A DNA stretch of 64,000 nt, from the NCBI RefSeq assembly GCF_000717995.1, contig NZ_JODM01000025.1, forward strand, positions 62,001-126,000, in the 5' to 3' direction. Made by a program: the position numbers and the translations under genes. The notes below the pieces were generated by a model that did not search any database, was not told the origin of the DNA, and saw only the letters and a program-made list of their open reading frames with translations. Of this stretch, positions 33,949-43,068 are shown one piece after another (the stretch's first letter is position 1; the number at the start of each line of letters is the position of its first letter). This stretch comes from Streptomyces violaceorubidus. GTDB lineage: Bacteria > Actinomycetota > Actinomycetes > Streptomycetales > Streptomycetaceae.

Positions 33949-36900
33949 CTAACGCTCCTGGTTGTAGGTGCTGTCAGGACCACGGTGTTCATTCCCTGTG
34001 TCCTGGCCGTTCGTTTCACTGCCTGCGCTGCGGCCCCGTTCGACGCCGCGCCGCAGGTTGCTCAGCCTGCCCCGGACATCCTCCGGAGCGCGGGAGACCT
34101 GGGGGCCTCCCTGTGGAGTGGTCTCGGCCGCGCCCTCGACCAGGTTGGCCTTGGGCACCCGCCGCGGCAGGCCCGAGGAGGTCACCCCGCCCGCCTTGGG
34201 CTTGCGCAGCGCCGAGGCCTGCTGCCAGCGGTCGTCGTTGGCCGACCGCCAGGTGTCCTCGCCGCCCGCCCCCGGTGCGGCGGCCGGCGTCTCCTGACCC
34301 GCGTGCCCCGCATCGCCCGCACCGCTCGCGGGGGATCCGCGGCGGGGAAGACCGGCGTCGGTCAGCTCGTGGGCGGCGGAGGGGGCCGGCCCCGGACGGT
34401 CGAAGCCTACGCGGTCCGCCTCGGTCACGTCAGCGGCCTCGGCGGATTGCGTCTGAGGGGCACCGGTCGGGTAGTGGTCCGGATATCCGTTCTGATATCC
34501 GTCCTGCTGCGGCCAGTCGTCCTGGTGGCGCCGCTGCTCGAAGGGCGAGTAGTCCCCGGTCTGCGGCATGTCGCCGTTCGGCGGGTAGTACTGCTCGCCG
34601 TACGACGCCTGCTGCGGTTCCTGGTACGCCTGCTGCTGGTCGGCGTACCCCGACTGCGGGTCGTAGCCGGCGTTCGCCTGCTCCTGGTAGCCGCCGTTCG
34701 CCTGCTCCTGGTAGGAGCCGTTCGGCTGCTGCTGGTAGCCGTCGAGGGGCTGGTCGTACCCGGGCTGCTGACCGGTGAACCGGTCCTGGAACCCGGTGGC
34801 CCCGGTGCTGCGGCCGTCGCCCTGGTCCACCGGACCCGGCAGCTCGGGGTGCGACTGGGCCTCCAGGGCCGCGCGGCGCTCCTCGCGCATCAGCGAGCGG
34901 CCGACCGGGTCCAGCTCGCGTATGTCGTCCGGGATCTCGGCGTAGCGGCTGTCGTCGAAGCCCAGCTCCGCGGCGGTCCGCATGGGCTGGCCGACCTGGG
35001 CGAAGCCCTCGCCCCGGAAGTCCTGCTCCGGGATGATCTGCGAGACCGTGAACTCGTCGCGCGGCTGCTGCTCGCCGCCGCCACCGTGGGTGATGGCGTC
35101 CGGCAGCATGACCAGCGAGGTGGTGCCCGCCTGCTCGCCGGAGGGGCGCAGCTGGACGCGGATGCCGTGCCGGTCGGACAGCCGGCCGACCACGAACAGG
35201 CCCATGCGCTGCGAGATCGCGGCGTCCACGGTCGGCGGGTTGGCCAGCTTGTGGTTGATGTCCGCGAAGTCCTCGGCGGTCAGGCCGATGCCCTTGTCGT
35301 GGATCTCCACCATCACGCGGCCGTCGGGCAGCCGGGTCGCGGTGACGCGGACCTTGGTCTGCGGCGAGGAGAACGTCGTGGCGTTCTCCAGCAGCTCGGC
35401 GAGCAGGTGCACCAGGTCGGTCACGGCACGGCCGTGGATCTCGGCCTCCGGCACACCGGACAGCTCGATGCGCTCGTACTGCTCCACCTCGGAGGAGGCG
35501 GCGCGCAGCACGTCGACCAGCGGGACCGGCTGGTCCCAGCGGCGGCCGGGCTCCTCGCCCGCGAGGACCAGGAGGTTCTCGCCGTTGCGGCGCATACGGG
35601 TGGCCAGGTGGTCCAGCCGGAAGAGGTTCTCCAGCTGGTCGGGGTCGGCCTCGTTGTTCTCCAGGTCGGTGATCAGGCTCAGCTGGCCCTCGATCAGCGA
35701 CTGGTTGCGGCGCGAGAGGTTGGTGAAGATGGCGTTGATGTTGCCCCGCAGCAGGGCCTGCTCGGAGGCGAGCCGGACCGCCTCGCGGTGCACCTGGTCG
35801 AAGGCGCGGGCGACCTCGCCGATCTCGTCGGTGGAGGTGATCGGGATCGGCTGCACCCGGGTGTCGACCCGGCCGGGGTCGGTGCGGGAGAGCTGGTCGA
35901 CCAGCATCGGCAGACGCTGCTCGGCGATGCCGAAGGCGGCGTTGCGCAGCTGGCGCATGGAACGGCTCATCTGGCGGGCCACCATGCCGGCCAGGACGAA
36001 GGCGGCGAGCAGCGCGATCACGACGGCGGCACCGGTGATGTAGGCGTCGCGCTCGGCGTCGTCGGCGATCGTGGACGCCTCGGACACCGCCTTGTCGGCC
36101 AGGTCGGACTCGATCTTCTGGTACGCGTCGAACTTGAGGGTGTTGACCGCCCACCAGTTTTCCGGCGTGATGCCCTGCTGGGCCAGCGCCGCGCGGGCGC
36201 CGGGGTCCGTGGAGGAGAGTCCGGCCAGCTCCGAGATCATGGTCGTCGGGTCGGACGGCGGCGGCACGTAGTCCGGGTCCTTGGCCTTGGCCTCCTTGGC
36301 CATGGCCGCGCCGTCCGCCTTGAGCCGCGCCTCGGCGTCCTCGAGCTTCTGCGCGTCCGCCTCGGTGCCGCCGCCGATGTACTCCTCGACCGCGATGCGC
36401 TCCAGATAGGCGTACGAGGAGAGCGCGACGCGCTGGCTGGCGAGGTGGCTGGGCTCCGGGCCCGGCTTGACCAGCATGTGCATGCCGATGGAGCGCTCCA
36501 GCGAGAGCGCCGCCTTCGTCAGCGAGATCGCGTAGACGGTACGGCCGTAGGAGGTGATGTTGCCGGTGCCCAGACCCAGCTCGTTGGCGAACTCCATCAG
36601 CGGGTGGGCGACGCCGGTGTAGCCCTCCTCGGTCTCCACGCCCTTGAGCTTGGCGGTGTACGCCGCCGCCCGCAGCGTCTGGAGCTTGGGCTCCTGCTCG
36701 CGGAAGACCTTCAGGCGACGCTCCAGACCCGCCTTGGCGGGCATGCCCTGGGCCGCCTCGTCGAAGGCGTCGGCCGCCTCGTCGGTGGCCCGGCGGGCCT
36801 CGGCGACGGTGGTGTCCTTCTCGCCCTTGCCCTGGAGCAGCGGGGCCGCCGTGACGTCCCGCTCGGTGTAGAGGGCGTTGGCGTAGCCGAGGGAGGCGCG

Positions 36901-37182
36901 CACCAGGCGCGCGGTGCTCTCGGCGTCCTCGGCGTCCTGCCAGGTGTCGATCGAGCTCTTCACCTGGAAGCCGCCCATGACGAGGCCGACCAGCACGGGT
37001 ATGAGCAGGATCGCGTTCAGCCGGGTGGTCACCCGCCAGTTGCGCGGCGTGAGACGGCCACCGCTGGGCGCGGGTTCGGCCTTGGGCTCCGCGGCGGCGG
37101 CGGGGGCGGGCGCCGCTGCGCGCGGCGGCGGGGTGAAGTTGCCCCGGGCCGATGGCTCGGGACTGTTCGTGCTTCGCCTCAC
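33949..37182 (-). CDS. cvnA2: Conservon sensor kinase-like protein CvnA2
   Basis: 1077-residue membrane protein. A basic/proline-rich N-terminus is followed by TM1 (AILLIPVLVGLVMGGFQV), a large extracellular nitrate-sensing-type (NIT) domain, TM2 near residue 385 (AAVVIALLAAFVLAGMVA), a HAMP segment, a kinase-like region (LDHLATRMRRNGENLLVLAG) and an HATPase domain (ELLENATTFSSPQTKV; MVEIHDKGIGL; GLFVVGRLSDRHGI). After the ATPase comes a long low-complexity tail rich in Q, Y and G, closing with a GLPRRVPKANLV / RAPEDVRGRLSNLRRG motif shared with CvnA1. First gene of cvn2; the signal sensed is unknown. Confidence 0.92.
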   Translation of the reverse strand: MRRSTNSPEPSARGNFTPPPRAAAPAPAAAAEPKAEPAPSGGRLTPRNWRVTTRLNAILLIPVLVGLVMGGFQVKSSIDTWQDAEDAESTARLVRASLGYANALYTERDVTAAPLLQGKGEKDTTVAEARRATDEAADAFDEAAQGMPAKAGLERRLKVFREQEPKLQTLRAAAYTAKLKGVETEEGYTGVAHPLMEFANELGLGTGNITSYGRTVYAISLTKAALSLERSIGMHMLVKPGPEPSHLASQRVALSSYAYLERIAVEEYIGGGTEADAQKLEDAEARLKADGAAMAKEAKAKDPDYVPPPSDPTTMISELAGLSSTDPGARAALAQQGITPENWWAVNTLKFDAYQKIESDLADKAVSEASTIADDAERDAYITGAAVVIALLAAFVLAGMVARQMSRSMRQLRNAAFGIAEQRLPMLVDQLSRTDPGRVDTRVQPIPITSTDEIGEVARAFDQVHREAVRLASEQALLRGNINAIFTNLSRRNQSLIEGQLSLITDLENNEADPDQLENLFRLDHLATRMRRNGENLLVLAGEEPGRRWDQPVPLVDVLRAASSEVEQYERIELSGVPEAEIHGRAVTDLVHLLAELLENATTFSSPQTKVRVTATRLPDGRVMVEIHDKGIGLTAEDFADINHKLANPPTVDAAISQRMGLFVVGRLSDRHGIRVQLRPSGEQAGTTSLVMLPDAITHGGGGEQQPRDEFTVSQIIPEQDFRGEGFAQVGQPMRTAAELGFDDSRYAEIPDDIRELDPVGRSLMREERRAALEAQSHPELPGPVDQGDGRSTGATGFQDRFTGQQPGYDQPLDGYQQQPNGSYQEQANGGYQEQANAGYDPQSGYADQQQAYQEPQQASYGEQYYPPNGDMPQTGDYSPFEQRRHQDDWPQQDGYQNGYPDHYPTGAPQTQSAEAADVTEADRVGFDRPGPAPSAAHELTDAGLPRRGSPASGAGDAGHAGQETPAAAPGAGGEDTWRSANDDRWQQASALRKPKAGGVTSSGLPRRVPKANLVEGAAETTPQGGPQVSRAPEDVRGRLSNLRRGVERGRSAGSETNGQDTGNEHRGPDSTYNQER

Positions 37183-37589
37183 TCGACCAACAACCTCTCG
37201 GCGGTCGGCACCTGTGTCGTGCCGCTGTGTCTCAGAACCCCGCTCCGTCAGTCATCGAGTACGTGCTACTGCTGAGTACGTCTTTGACCATTGGGCAGTT
37301 CTGGCATTCCAGCACGGCGACCAGCGCTCTTCCAAACAGTCGAACGCGGGGGTTACACGTGATGTAAGCCCCACGTAAAACGGTCATAAAGAGCGAGGCC
37401 CGTCAAAAGACGGGGCGTTCGTGAGCGCAGCGAGACCAGTTGACCGCGTCGCGTGTCGGTATCACCCGATTCCTCTGCCGAACCGTTATGAACAGCCGAG
37501 CCGGCCGTGTCAAAGGACACAGCCGGCTCCGACTCGTCTACGACAAGTGCCGTAGCGCCCTGCCGACTTGGCCGCGGGGTCCGGTGGAC
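37183..37589. other. Intergenic region between cvn1 and cvn2
   Basis: 407 bases without a convincing gene. The part next to cvnA2 should hold its promoter. A stem GAGCCGGCCGTGTC-AAAG-GACACAGCCGGCTC (37498-37529, one mismatch) is the likely cvn1 terminator, 60 bases after cvnD1. A smaller CCCGTC-AAAA-GACGGG stem is at 37399-37414. Confidence 0.6.
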
Positions 37590-38165
37590 CTACCGCAGGC
37601 GGGCCATCAGCGCGTGCTCGACCAGCGTGATCAACGCCGACTTCGCGTCGGCGCGGTGCCGGGCGTCCGTCGTGATGATCGGGGTGTCCGGTCCGATCTG
37701 CAGCGCCTCCCGCACCTCGTCCGGGTTGTACGGCTGCTGCCCGTCGAAGCCGTTGAGCGCGACGACGAACGGCAGACCGCTGTTCTCGAAGTAGTCGACG
37801 GCCGGGAAGCAGTCGGCCAGCCGGCGGGTGTCGCACAGCACGACCGCGCCGATGGCGCCGCGCACCAGGTCGTCCCACATGAACCAGAACCGGTCCTGGC
37901 CGGGCGTGCCGAACAGGTACAGGATCAGGTCCTGGTCGAGCGTGATGCGGCCGAAGTCCATGGCGACCGTCGTGGTCGTCTTGTCCCCGGCGTGTGTGAG
38001 GTCGTCGATCCCGGCGCTGGCCGAGGTCATCACGGCCTCGGTGCGCAGGGGGTTGATCTCGGAGACGGCGCCCACGAACGTGGTCTTGCCGACGCCGAAG
38101 CCGCCGGCCACCACGATCTTCGCGGAGGTGGTCGCCCGCCCTCCGTCAGAGCTTTCGAAGTCCAC
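37590..38165 (-). CDS. cvnD1: Conservon GTPase CvnD1
   Basis: 191-residue small GTPase, last gene of cvn1, with the same GGFGVGKTTF, GTPGQDRF and ALNGFD motifs as CvnD2. GTG start overlaps cvnC1 by 20 bases, exactly as in cvn2. Near identity with CvnD2 suggests strong constraint or gene conversion, and raises the question of whether the two GTPases are interchangeable between complexes. Confidence 0.93.
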   Translation of the reverse strand: MDFESSDGGRATTSAKIVVAGGFGVGKTTFVGAVSEINPLRTEAVMTSASAGIDDLTHAGDKTTTTVAMDFGRITLDQDLILYLFGTPGQDRFWFMWDDLVRGAIGAVVLCDTRRLADCFPAVDYFENSGLPFVVALNGFDGQQPYNPDEVREALQIGPDTPIITTDARHRADAKSALITLVEHALMARLR

Positions 38166-38544
38166 TGAGCACCCTTTCGAGCAGTGTCACGTCCGGCGCA
38201 CCGCCGTTGTTCTCGTCTCCGCCAGGCTGGTGAATGGCGACGAGTCCGGCCTCCGCGAGGTCCGCGACCAGAATCCGCGCCACACCGAGCGGCATCGCCA
38301 GCAGGGCCGACACCTCGGCCACCGATTTCACCTCGCGGCACAGGTGGCAGATGCGCTGGTGCTCGGGGAGCAGCCCCATGAGCGCTGCCGGGTCGGCCGT
38401 CGTACTGATCAGCGCCTCGATGGCGAGCTGGTAGCGCGGCCTGGTCCGGCCACCGGTCATCGCATAGGGACGTACCAGCGGCTGGTCGCCCTCGTCCTCG
38501 TACGGCTCCGCGTACGGATCATGAGAGGCGGTGGGCGGGGTCAT
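38146..38544 (-). CDS. cvnC1: Conservon DUF742 protein CvnC1
   Basis: 132 residues: a short acidic N-terminus and the DUF742 domain (PLVRPYAMTGGRTRPRYQLA; ICHLCREVKSVAEVSALLAM; LERVLSGLRKL). ATG at 38544 follows GGAGGATCC. Lacks the long disordered N-terminus of CvnC2. Confidence 0.92.
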   Translation of the reverse strand: MTPPTASHDPYAEPYEDEGDQPLVRPYAMTGGRTRPRYQLAIEALISTTADPAALMGLLPEHQRICHLCREVKSVAEVSALLAMPLGVARILVADLAEAGLVAIHQPGGDENNGGAPDVTLLERVLSGLRKL

Positions 38545-38655
38545 GGATCCTCCGGGCGGGACAGCAAGTCGGTCAGTCAAGCCGTCTGACGAGGCCGGTG
38601 GGGGGATTGTGGCGGCCGGACGGTGATTTGGTAACACGGGTAGTGCCGGGGCCGA

Positions 38656-39078
38656 TCAGTGGAGCAGACTGCCTTGTAGTTCGGCGCGCAGGTCGGGTGT
38701 GAGGACCGCGCCGGCACGGTCGACCAGGAGCGCCATCTCGTAGCCGACGAGGCCGATGTCGCACTCCGGGTGCGCGAGAACGGCCAGGGACGAGCCGTCC
38801 GAGACGGACATGAGGAAGAGGAATCCCCGCTCCATCTCCACGACCGTCTGCGCCACGTTGCCGCCCTCGAAGATCCGGGAGGCCCCGGCGGTCAGCGAGG
38901 TCAGCCCCGAGGCAACGGCCGCGAGCTGGTCGGCGCGGTCGCGAGGGAAGCCCTCCGACATCGCCAGGAGGAGTCCGTCGGCGGACACGACGACGGTGTG
39001 GGACACACCTGGGGTGTTGTCCACGAAATTCGTGATCAACCAGTTGAGGTTCTGTGCCGCCTGGCTCATCGGGCTCAA
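38656..39078 (-). CDS. cvnB1: Conservon roadblock/LC7 protein CvnB1
   Basis: 140-residue roadblock/LC7 protein. The start is probably TTG at 39078: it directly abuts the cvnA1 stop (39079-39081) and has AGGAG six bases upstream, whereas the ATG at 39069 is 15 bases away. Stop-start contact implies re-initiating ribosomes and fixed stoichiometry with CvnA1. Confidence 0.92.
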   Translation of the reverse strand: MSPMSQAAQNLNWLITNFVDNTPGVSHTVVVSADGLLLAMSEGFPRDRADQLAAVASGLTSLTAGASRIFEGGNVAQTVVEMERGFLFLMSVSDGSSLAVLAHPECDIGLVGYEMALLVDRAGAVLTPDLRAELQGSLLH

Positions 39079-42000
39079 CTAACGCTCCTGCTGGTGAGTG
39101 GGCCGCGGGTAACTGCCGGTCTGGCTGGTACCGGCCTGACGGCCCTGTGCGATTCCCCGACGGAGATTGGTCAGCCGGCCGCGCACGTCGTCGGGCGCAC
39201 GCGAAACCTGCGGACCGTTCTGGTGCGACTGCTGCTGAGCCGTCCCCGGGACGAGGTTGGCCCGGGGGACCCGGCGCGGAAGGCCGGAGGTGGTGACCCC
39301 ACCCGCGGCCGGCTGCCTGACGCGCTCCGCCTGCCGGACGAGATCGTCGTTCGGCGAGCTGCGCCAGGCCGAGGTGGCCGGCCGCTGGGGGGCCGCCGGG
39401 GTCTGGGGCTGGGCGGCCTGCGGCTCCGGGGACGCGGCCGGGGCGGCCTGCGGCGCCCTGGTCTCGCGGTCGCCGTGGAACCAGTTGGTCTCCAGCGTGT
39501 CGTACAGCGGCGTACGCCCGTCACCGGGACCGGAGGCCGGGGGCAGGGCCCATCCGTCTCCGGGCCGCTGCGGGGGAGTGCCGTTGGCGTTCTGGCCCGC
39601 GGGCTCCGGCGCGACCGGCCGCTGCGGGGCCGGCGGACGCGCGGTGCCGAAGTCGTTTCCGCCCTGCGTGCCGCCCGCCTGGGAGCGCTCGAACTGTCCG
39701 GTGGGCGCCGGGTTCTGACGGGCCGGCAGGTGAGGTCGGCCGGTCGAGCCGTTGTCGTAGTCCTGGGCGCCGGTGAACCGGTCGGCCGGGGCCGCACCGT
39801 TCGGGGCCGCCTGCGCGGGCTGCCCGCCGAAGACGTCCGAGCGGACGAAGGAACCGCCGCCCTGCTGCGGGGCGGCCGGCTCGGGCCGCGCGAACGGGTC
39901 GTTCTGCGGGGCGTCCTGGCCGAACCGGCCCTGGTCGTATTGGTCCTGACCGTACTGGCCGGGTCCTGCGTACTGGCCCTGGTCGTACTGCCCCTGGGCG
40001 TACTGGTCCTGACCGTACTGGTCCTGGCCGTACTGGTCCTGGCCGTACTGGCCCTGACCGTACTGGCCCTCGTACTGGTTCTGGCCGGGTGCGGCGAACT
40101 GGCCCGTGTCCTGCGACTCGTCCCGCCGGGGCGCCGGGGCGTCGAAGTCGGGGCGGGGGAACTCGGCCGTGGCGGCGGGGGACTGGGGCTCGCCGAACCG
40201 GGGCACGGCCGGCATCTCCGCGGTCGCGCCCGGGCCCTGCCGCTCGTCGAGGTGCGGCGTGCGGTCGGTGCGGGAGCTGTCCGGCTCGTCGTGGCCGCGC
40301 GGGGCGTCCAGCGAGGCGCGCGGCACGGGCGGCTGCGCGTTCTCCTCGCTCCAACTCGGCACCCGCGGCTGCGGGTTGCCACCGGGCAGCTCGGCCCGCG
40401 GACCGCCGCGCGGCGGCAGCTGGGGGCGACGGCCCTGCTCGGCGTCGCCGTTGCCGCTCCGCTTGGTGCGCTGCGGGGGCGCCGAGGGAGCGCGGTTGCC
40501 GCCGAACATGTCCTGGCCCTGCGCGGCGTTGCCGGCCGGCGCGTTGCCCTGCGGTGCGTTGCCCTGCGGCGCGTTCATGCCCGCGGCCTGAAGGCCCTGC
40601 GGGGCACCGGGCGCCTGACCGGCACCGGCTCCCGCGCCGGCCGGGGCCGGACGGTTCTGCTGGCCCGGGGCGGCCGGGGCCGCCGGGGACTGGGGCCCGC
40701 GCGCGCCACCCGGCGCACCCGGGCGGCCGCCCGCGTCGCGCCCGGGCAGTGCGGCCCGCGGTCCCTGGCCGGCGGCGAGACGGCCGCCCGGCGTACCGGC
40801 GCCGAGGGCACCGCCGCCCTGCCCGCCGCGGCGGGCCGCGGCGACACCGGCGGCGGCCTGCGCGGCGGCCGGACCGCCGTTGCCCGAACCGGGCTGACCC
40901 GGCTTGGGCTGCGGCTTGCGGCCGCCCTGGGCGACGTCGACGGGCAGCATGACCAGCGCGGTCGTACCGCCGGAGTCGGAGGGGCGCAGCTGGATGCGGA
41001 TGCCGTGGCGCTGCGAGAGGCGGCCGACCACGAACAGACCCATGCGGCGGGAGACGGAGACGTCCACGGTGGGCGGCGAGGCGAGCCGCTCGTTGATCGC
41101 GGCGAGGTCCTCGGGAGAGAGGCCGATGCCGGTGTCGTGGATCTCGATCAGCACACGGCCGTCGGGCAGCGCGTGACCGGTGACCTTGACCTTGGTCTGC
41201 GGCGAGGAGAACGAGGTCGCGTTCTCCAGCAGCTCGGCGAGCAGGTGCACGAGGTCGTTGACCACGCGGCCGGCGACCTCGGTGCTCGGCACGGAGGCCA
41301 GCTCGATGCGCTCGTACTGCTCCACCTCGGAGGCGGCGGCACGGAGCACGTCGACCAGCGGGACCGGGCGCGTCCAGCGCCGGCCCGGCTCCTCACCGGC
41401 GAGGACGAGGAGGTTCTCACCGTTACGGCGCATGCGCGTCGCGAGGTGGTCGAGCTTGAACAGCGAGGACAGCTGGTCCGGGTCGGCCTCGCGGGACTCC
41501 AGTTCGGAGATGAGCGAGAGCTGACGCTGGATGAGGCCCTGGGAGCGGCGCGAGAGGTTGGTGAACATCGCGTTGACGTTGCCCCGCAGCAGGGCCTGCT
41601 CGGCGGCGAGGCGGACCGCCTCGCGGTGCACGTCGTCGAAGGCCGCGGCGACTCGGCCGATCTCGTCCCGGGAGTGCACACCGACCGACTCCACCGAGGT
41701 GTCGACGTCCTGCGGGTCGGTCTCGGAGAGCTGCTTGACCAGCTCGGGCAGGCGGTCCTGGGCGACCTTGGTCGCGGTGTCCTCCAGGCGGCGCAGCGAG
41801 CGGATCATGGACCGGGCCACGACGAACGCGCCGACCAGGGAGACGCCGAGCACCAGCAGGATGAGGACACCGGAGATGATGGCCTCTTGCTCGGACTCGG
41901 CGCGCAGCTCTCGGGCCTGCTGCTCCATGTCCTCCAGCAGCTTCAGCTCGATGTTCTTCATCTGCTGGATCTTGGTGGAGCTGTCGTCCAGCCAGTCCTG

Positions 42001-43068
42001 GTAGGACCGGGCCCTCAGGCCCGCCAGACCGTCGGTCTTGCTGAGGGCGCGGCCGGCGTACTGGTCGGACGTCTCGATCACCGGGTTGCCCTCGGAGATC
42101 GGCTTGAGCAGGTCCTCGGCGCCCTCGCCGTAGATGCTGCTGAAGCTGCGGACCTCGGAGGTCTGGCTCTGCAACGCCGACTGGGCGTACAGCCGGTCGT
42201 TCTCGGCGAGGTCGCCCTTGTCGGTGTTGTTCGCCGGGAGCGCCGCGGCGAGGACCGCGCGCTGGATGGACGCGTACTCCTTGGCCGAGGAGAAGGCCGA
42301 CAGGGCGCGCGTGCGCTGGATCATCTCCGGGTTGCTGGTGGCCTCCGCCATGTCCTGCGAGAGGTCGAGCAGGTGGGTGACCAGGCGGTGGTAGGCCTCG
42401 ACCGTCTGGGTCGAGTTGTCCTTGGCCGTGTACGCCGTGCTGCGGATCTTCGTCAGATCGTTCAGGTCACTCGCGATGCCGACGAGGCTGTCCCGGACGC
42501 CGACGAGGTTGCCGTTCTTGCTCGCCGCGTCGATCTCCTCGGACTTGTCGAGGAAGTTCTTCAGGGCCCGGTCGGTCTGCTCGCGGTCGCCCTTGACGGC
42601 GATCGCGCTGGACTTCGAGCCGTGGGCCAGCGGGCCGGCCGACTGGTCGCGCTCCTCCTGGAGCGCGGCGGCCAGCTCCGTGGCCTGCTTGGTCATCTCG
42701 GTCAGCAGCTTCATGTTCTCGAGCTGCTGGATGTCGTCCAGCGACTGGTTGATGCGCAACGCGCCCAGCGAGGTCGCCGCGACCACCGGAAGCGCGAGCA
42801 GCGACACCAGACGGGTGGAGATCCGCCAGTTGCGCAGGGCTATGCGCGGGCCGGGGCCGGTCGAGCCCTTGGCCGGCTTGGCGGACGGCTGCTGGCCGGG
42901 AGCGGACGGGCCCGCCGCCTGGCCGGCGCGGTCCCCGCCGTCGCCGGGCTGGGTCTGGCCCGGGTTCTGGGCGTGCTGGGGCGAGGAGCTGACGGCCTTG
43001 GGGCCAGTCCCGCCCTGCGGCTCCGGCTCCGCCGAAGCGCTGCCATCCCTCTTGAAACGTCCCTGCAC
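39079..43068 (-). CDS. cvnA1: Conservon sensor kinase-like protein CvnA1
   Basis: 1329-residue membrane protein organised as CvnA2: disordered N-terminus, TM1 (LVSLLALPVVAATSLGAL), extracellular NIT-type domain, TM2 (ISGVLILLVLGVSLVGAFVV), HAMP, kinase-like LDHLATRMRRNGENLLVLAG, HATPase (ELLENATSFSSPQTKV; LIEIHDTGIGL). A roughly 620-residue disordered tail with Q-Y-G repeats closes with the GLPRRVPRANLV / RAPDDVRGRLTNLRRG motif. GTG at 43068 is preferred to upstream starts because the longer N-terminus has no family character. In S. coelicolor, cvn1 mutants are reported to be altered in development and antibiotic production. Confidence 0.9.
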   Translation of the reverse strand: MQGRFKRDGSASAEPEPQGGTGPKAVSSSPQHAQNPGQTQPGDGGDRAGQAAGPSAPGQQPSAKPAKGSTGPGPRIALRNWRISTRLVSLLALPVVAATSLGALRINQSLDDIQQLENMKLLTEMTKQATELAAALQEERDQSAGPLAHGSKSSAIAVKGDREQTDRALKNFLDKSEEIDAASKNGNLVGVRDSLVGIASDLNDLTKIRSTAYTAKDNSTQTVEAYHRLVTHLLDLSQDMAEATSNPEMIQRTRALSAFSSAKEYASIQRAVLAAALPANNTDKGDLAENDRLYAQSALQSQTSEVRSFSSIYGEGAEDLLKPISEGNPVIETSDQYAGRALSKTDGLAGLRARSYQDWLDDSSTKIQQMKNIELKLLEDMEQQARELRAESEQEAIISGVLILLVLGVSLVGAFVVARSMIRSLRRLEDTATKVAQDRLPELVKQLSETDPQDVDTSVESVGVHSRDEIGRVAAAFDDVHREAVRLAAEQALLRGNVNAMFTNLSRRSQGLIQRQLSLISELESREADPDQLSSLFKLDHLATRMRRNGENLLVLAGEEPGRRWTRPVPLVDVLRAAASEVEQYERIELASVPSTEVAGRVVNDLVHLLAELLENATSFSSPQTKVKVTGHALPDGRVLIEIHDTGIGLSPEDLAAINERLASPPTVDVSVSRRMGLFVVGRLSQRHGIRIQLRPSDSGGTTALVMLPVDVAQGGRKPQPKPGQPGSGNGGPAAAQAAAGVAAARRGGQGGGALGAGTPGGRLAAGQGPRAALPGRDAGGRPGAPGGARGPQSPAAPAAPGQQNRPAPAGAGAGAGQAPGAPQGLQAAGMNAPQGNAPQGNAPAGNAAQGQDMFGGNRAPSAPPQRTKRSGNGDAEQGRRPQLPPRGGPRAELPGGNPQPRVPSWSEENAQPPVPRASLDAPRGHDEPDSSRTDRTPHLDERQGPGATAEMPAVPRFGEPQSPAATAEFPRPDFDAPAPRRDESQDTGQFAAPGQNQYEGQYGQGQYGQDQYGQDQYGQDQYAQGQYDQGQYAGPGQYGQDQYDQGRFGQDAPQNDPFARPEPAAPQQGGGSFVRSDVFGGQPAQAAPNGAAPADRFTGAQDYDNGSTGRPHLPARQNPAPTGQFERSQAGGTQGGNDFGTARPPAPQRPVAPEPAGQNANGTPPQRPGDGWALPPASGPGDGRTPLYDTLETNWFHGDRETRAPQAAPAASPEPQAAQPQTPAAPQRPATSAWRSSPNDDLVRQAERVRQPAAGGVTTSGLPRRVPRANLVPGTAQQQSHQNGPQVSRAPDDVRGRLTNLRRGIAQGRQAGTSQTGSYPRPTHQQER
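39915..40083. repeat. 15-bp coding minisatellite in cvnA1
   Basis: Imperfect tandem units of about 15 bp (CTGGTCCTGGCCGTA on the plus strand), encoding a run of QYGQD/QYGQG pentapeptides in the disordered tail of CvnA1. Confidence 0.8.

Noticed and set aside
37399..37414. CCCGTC-AAAA-GACGGG stem as a small RNA terminator
   Set aside because: Short stem without a T run and no recognisable RNA gene before it; kept only as a note in the intergenic entry.
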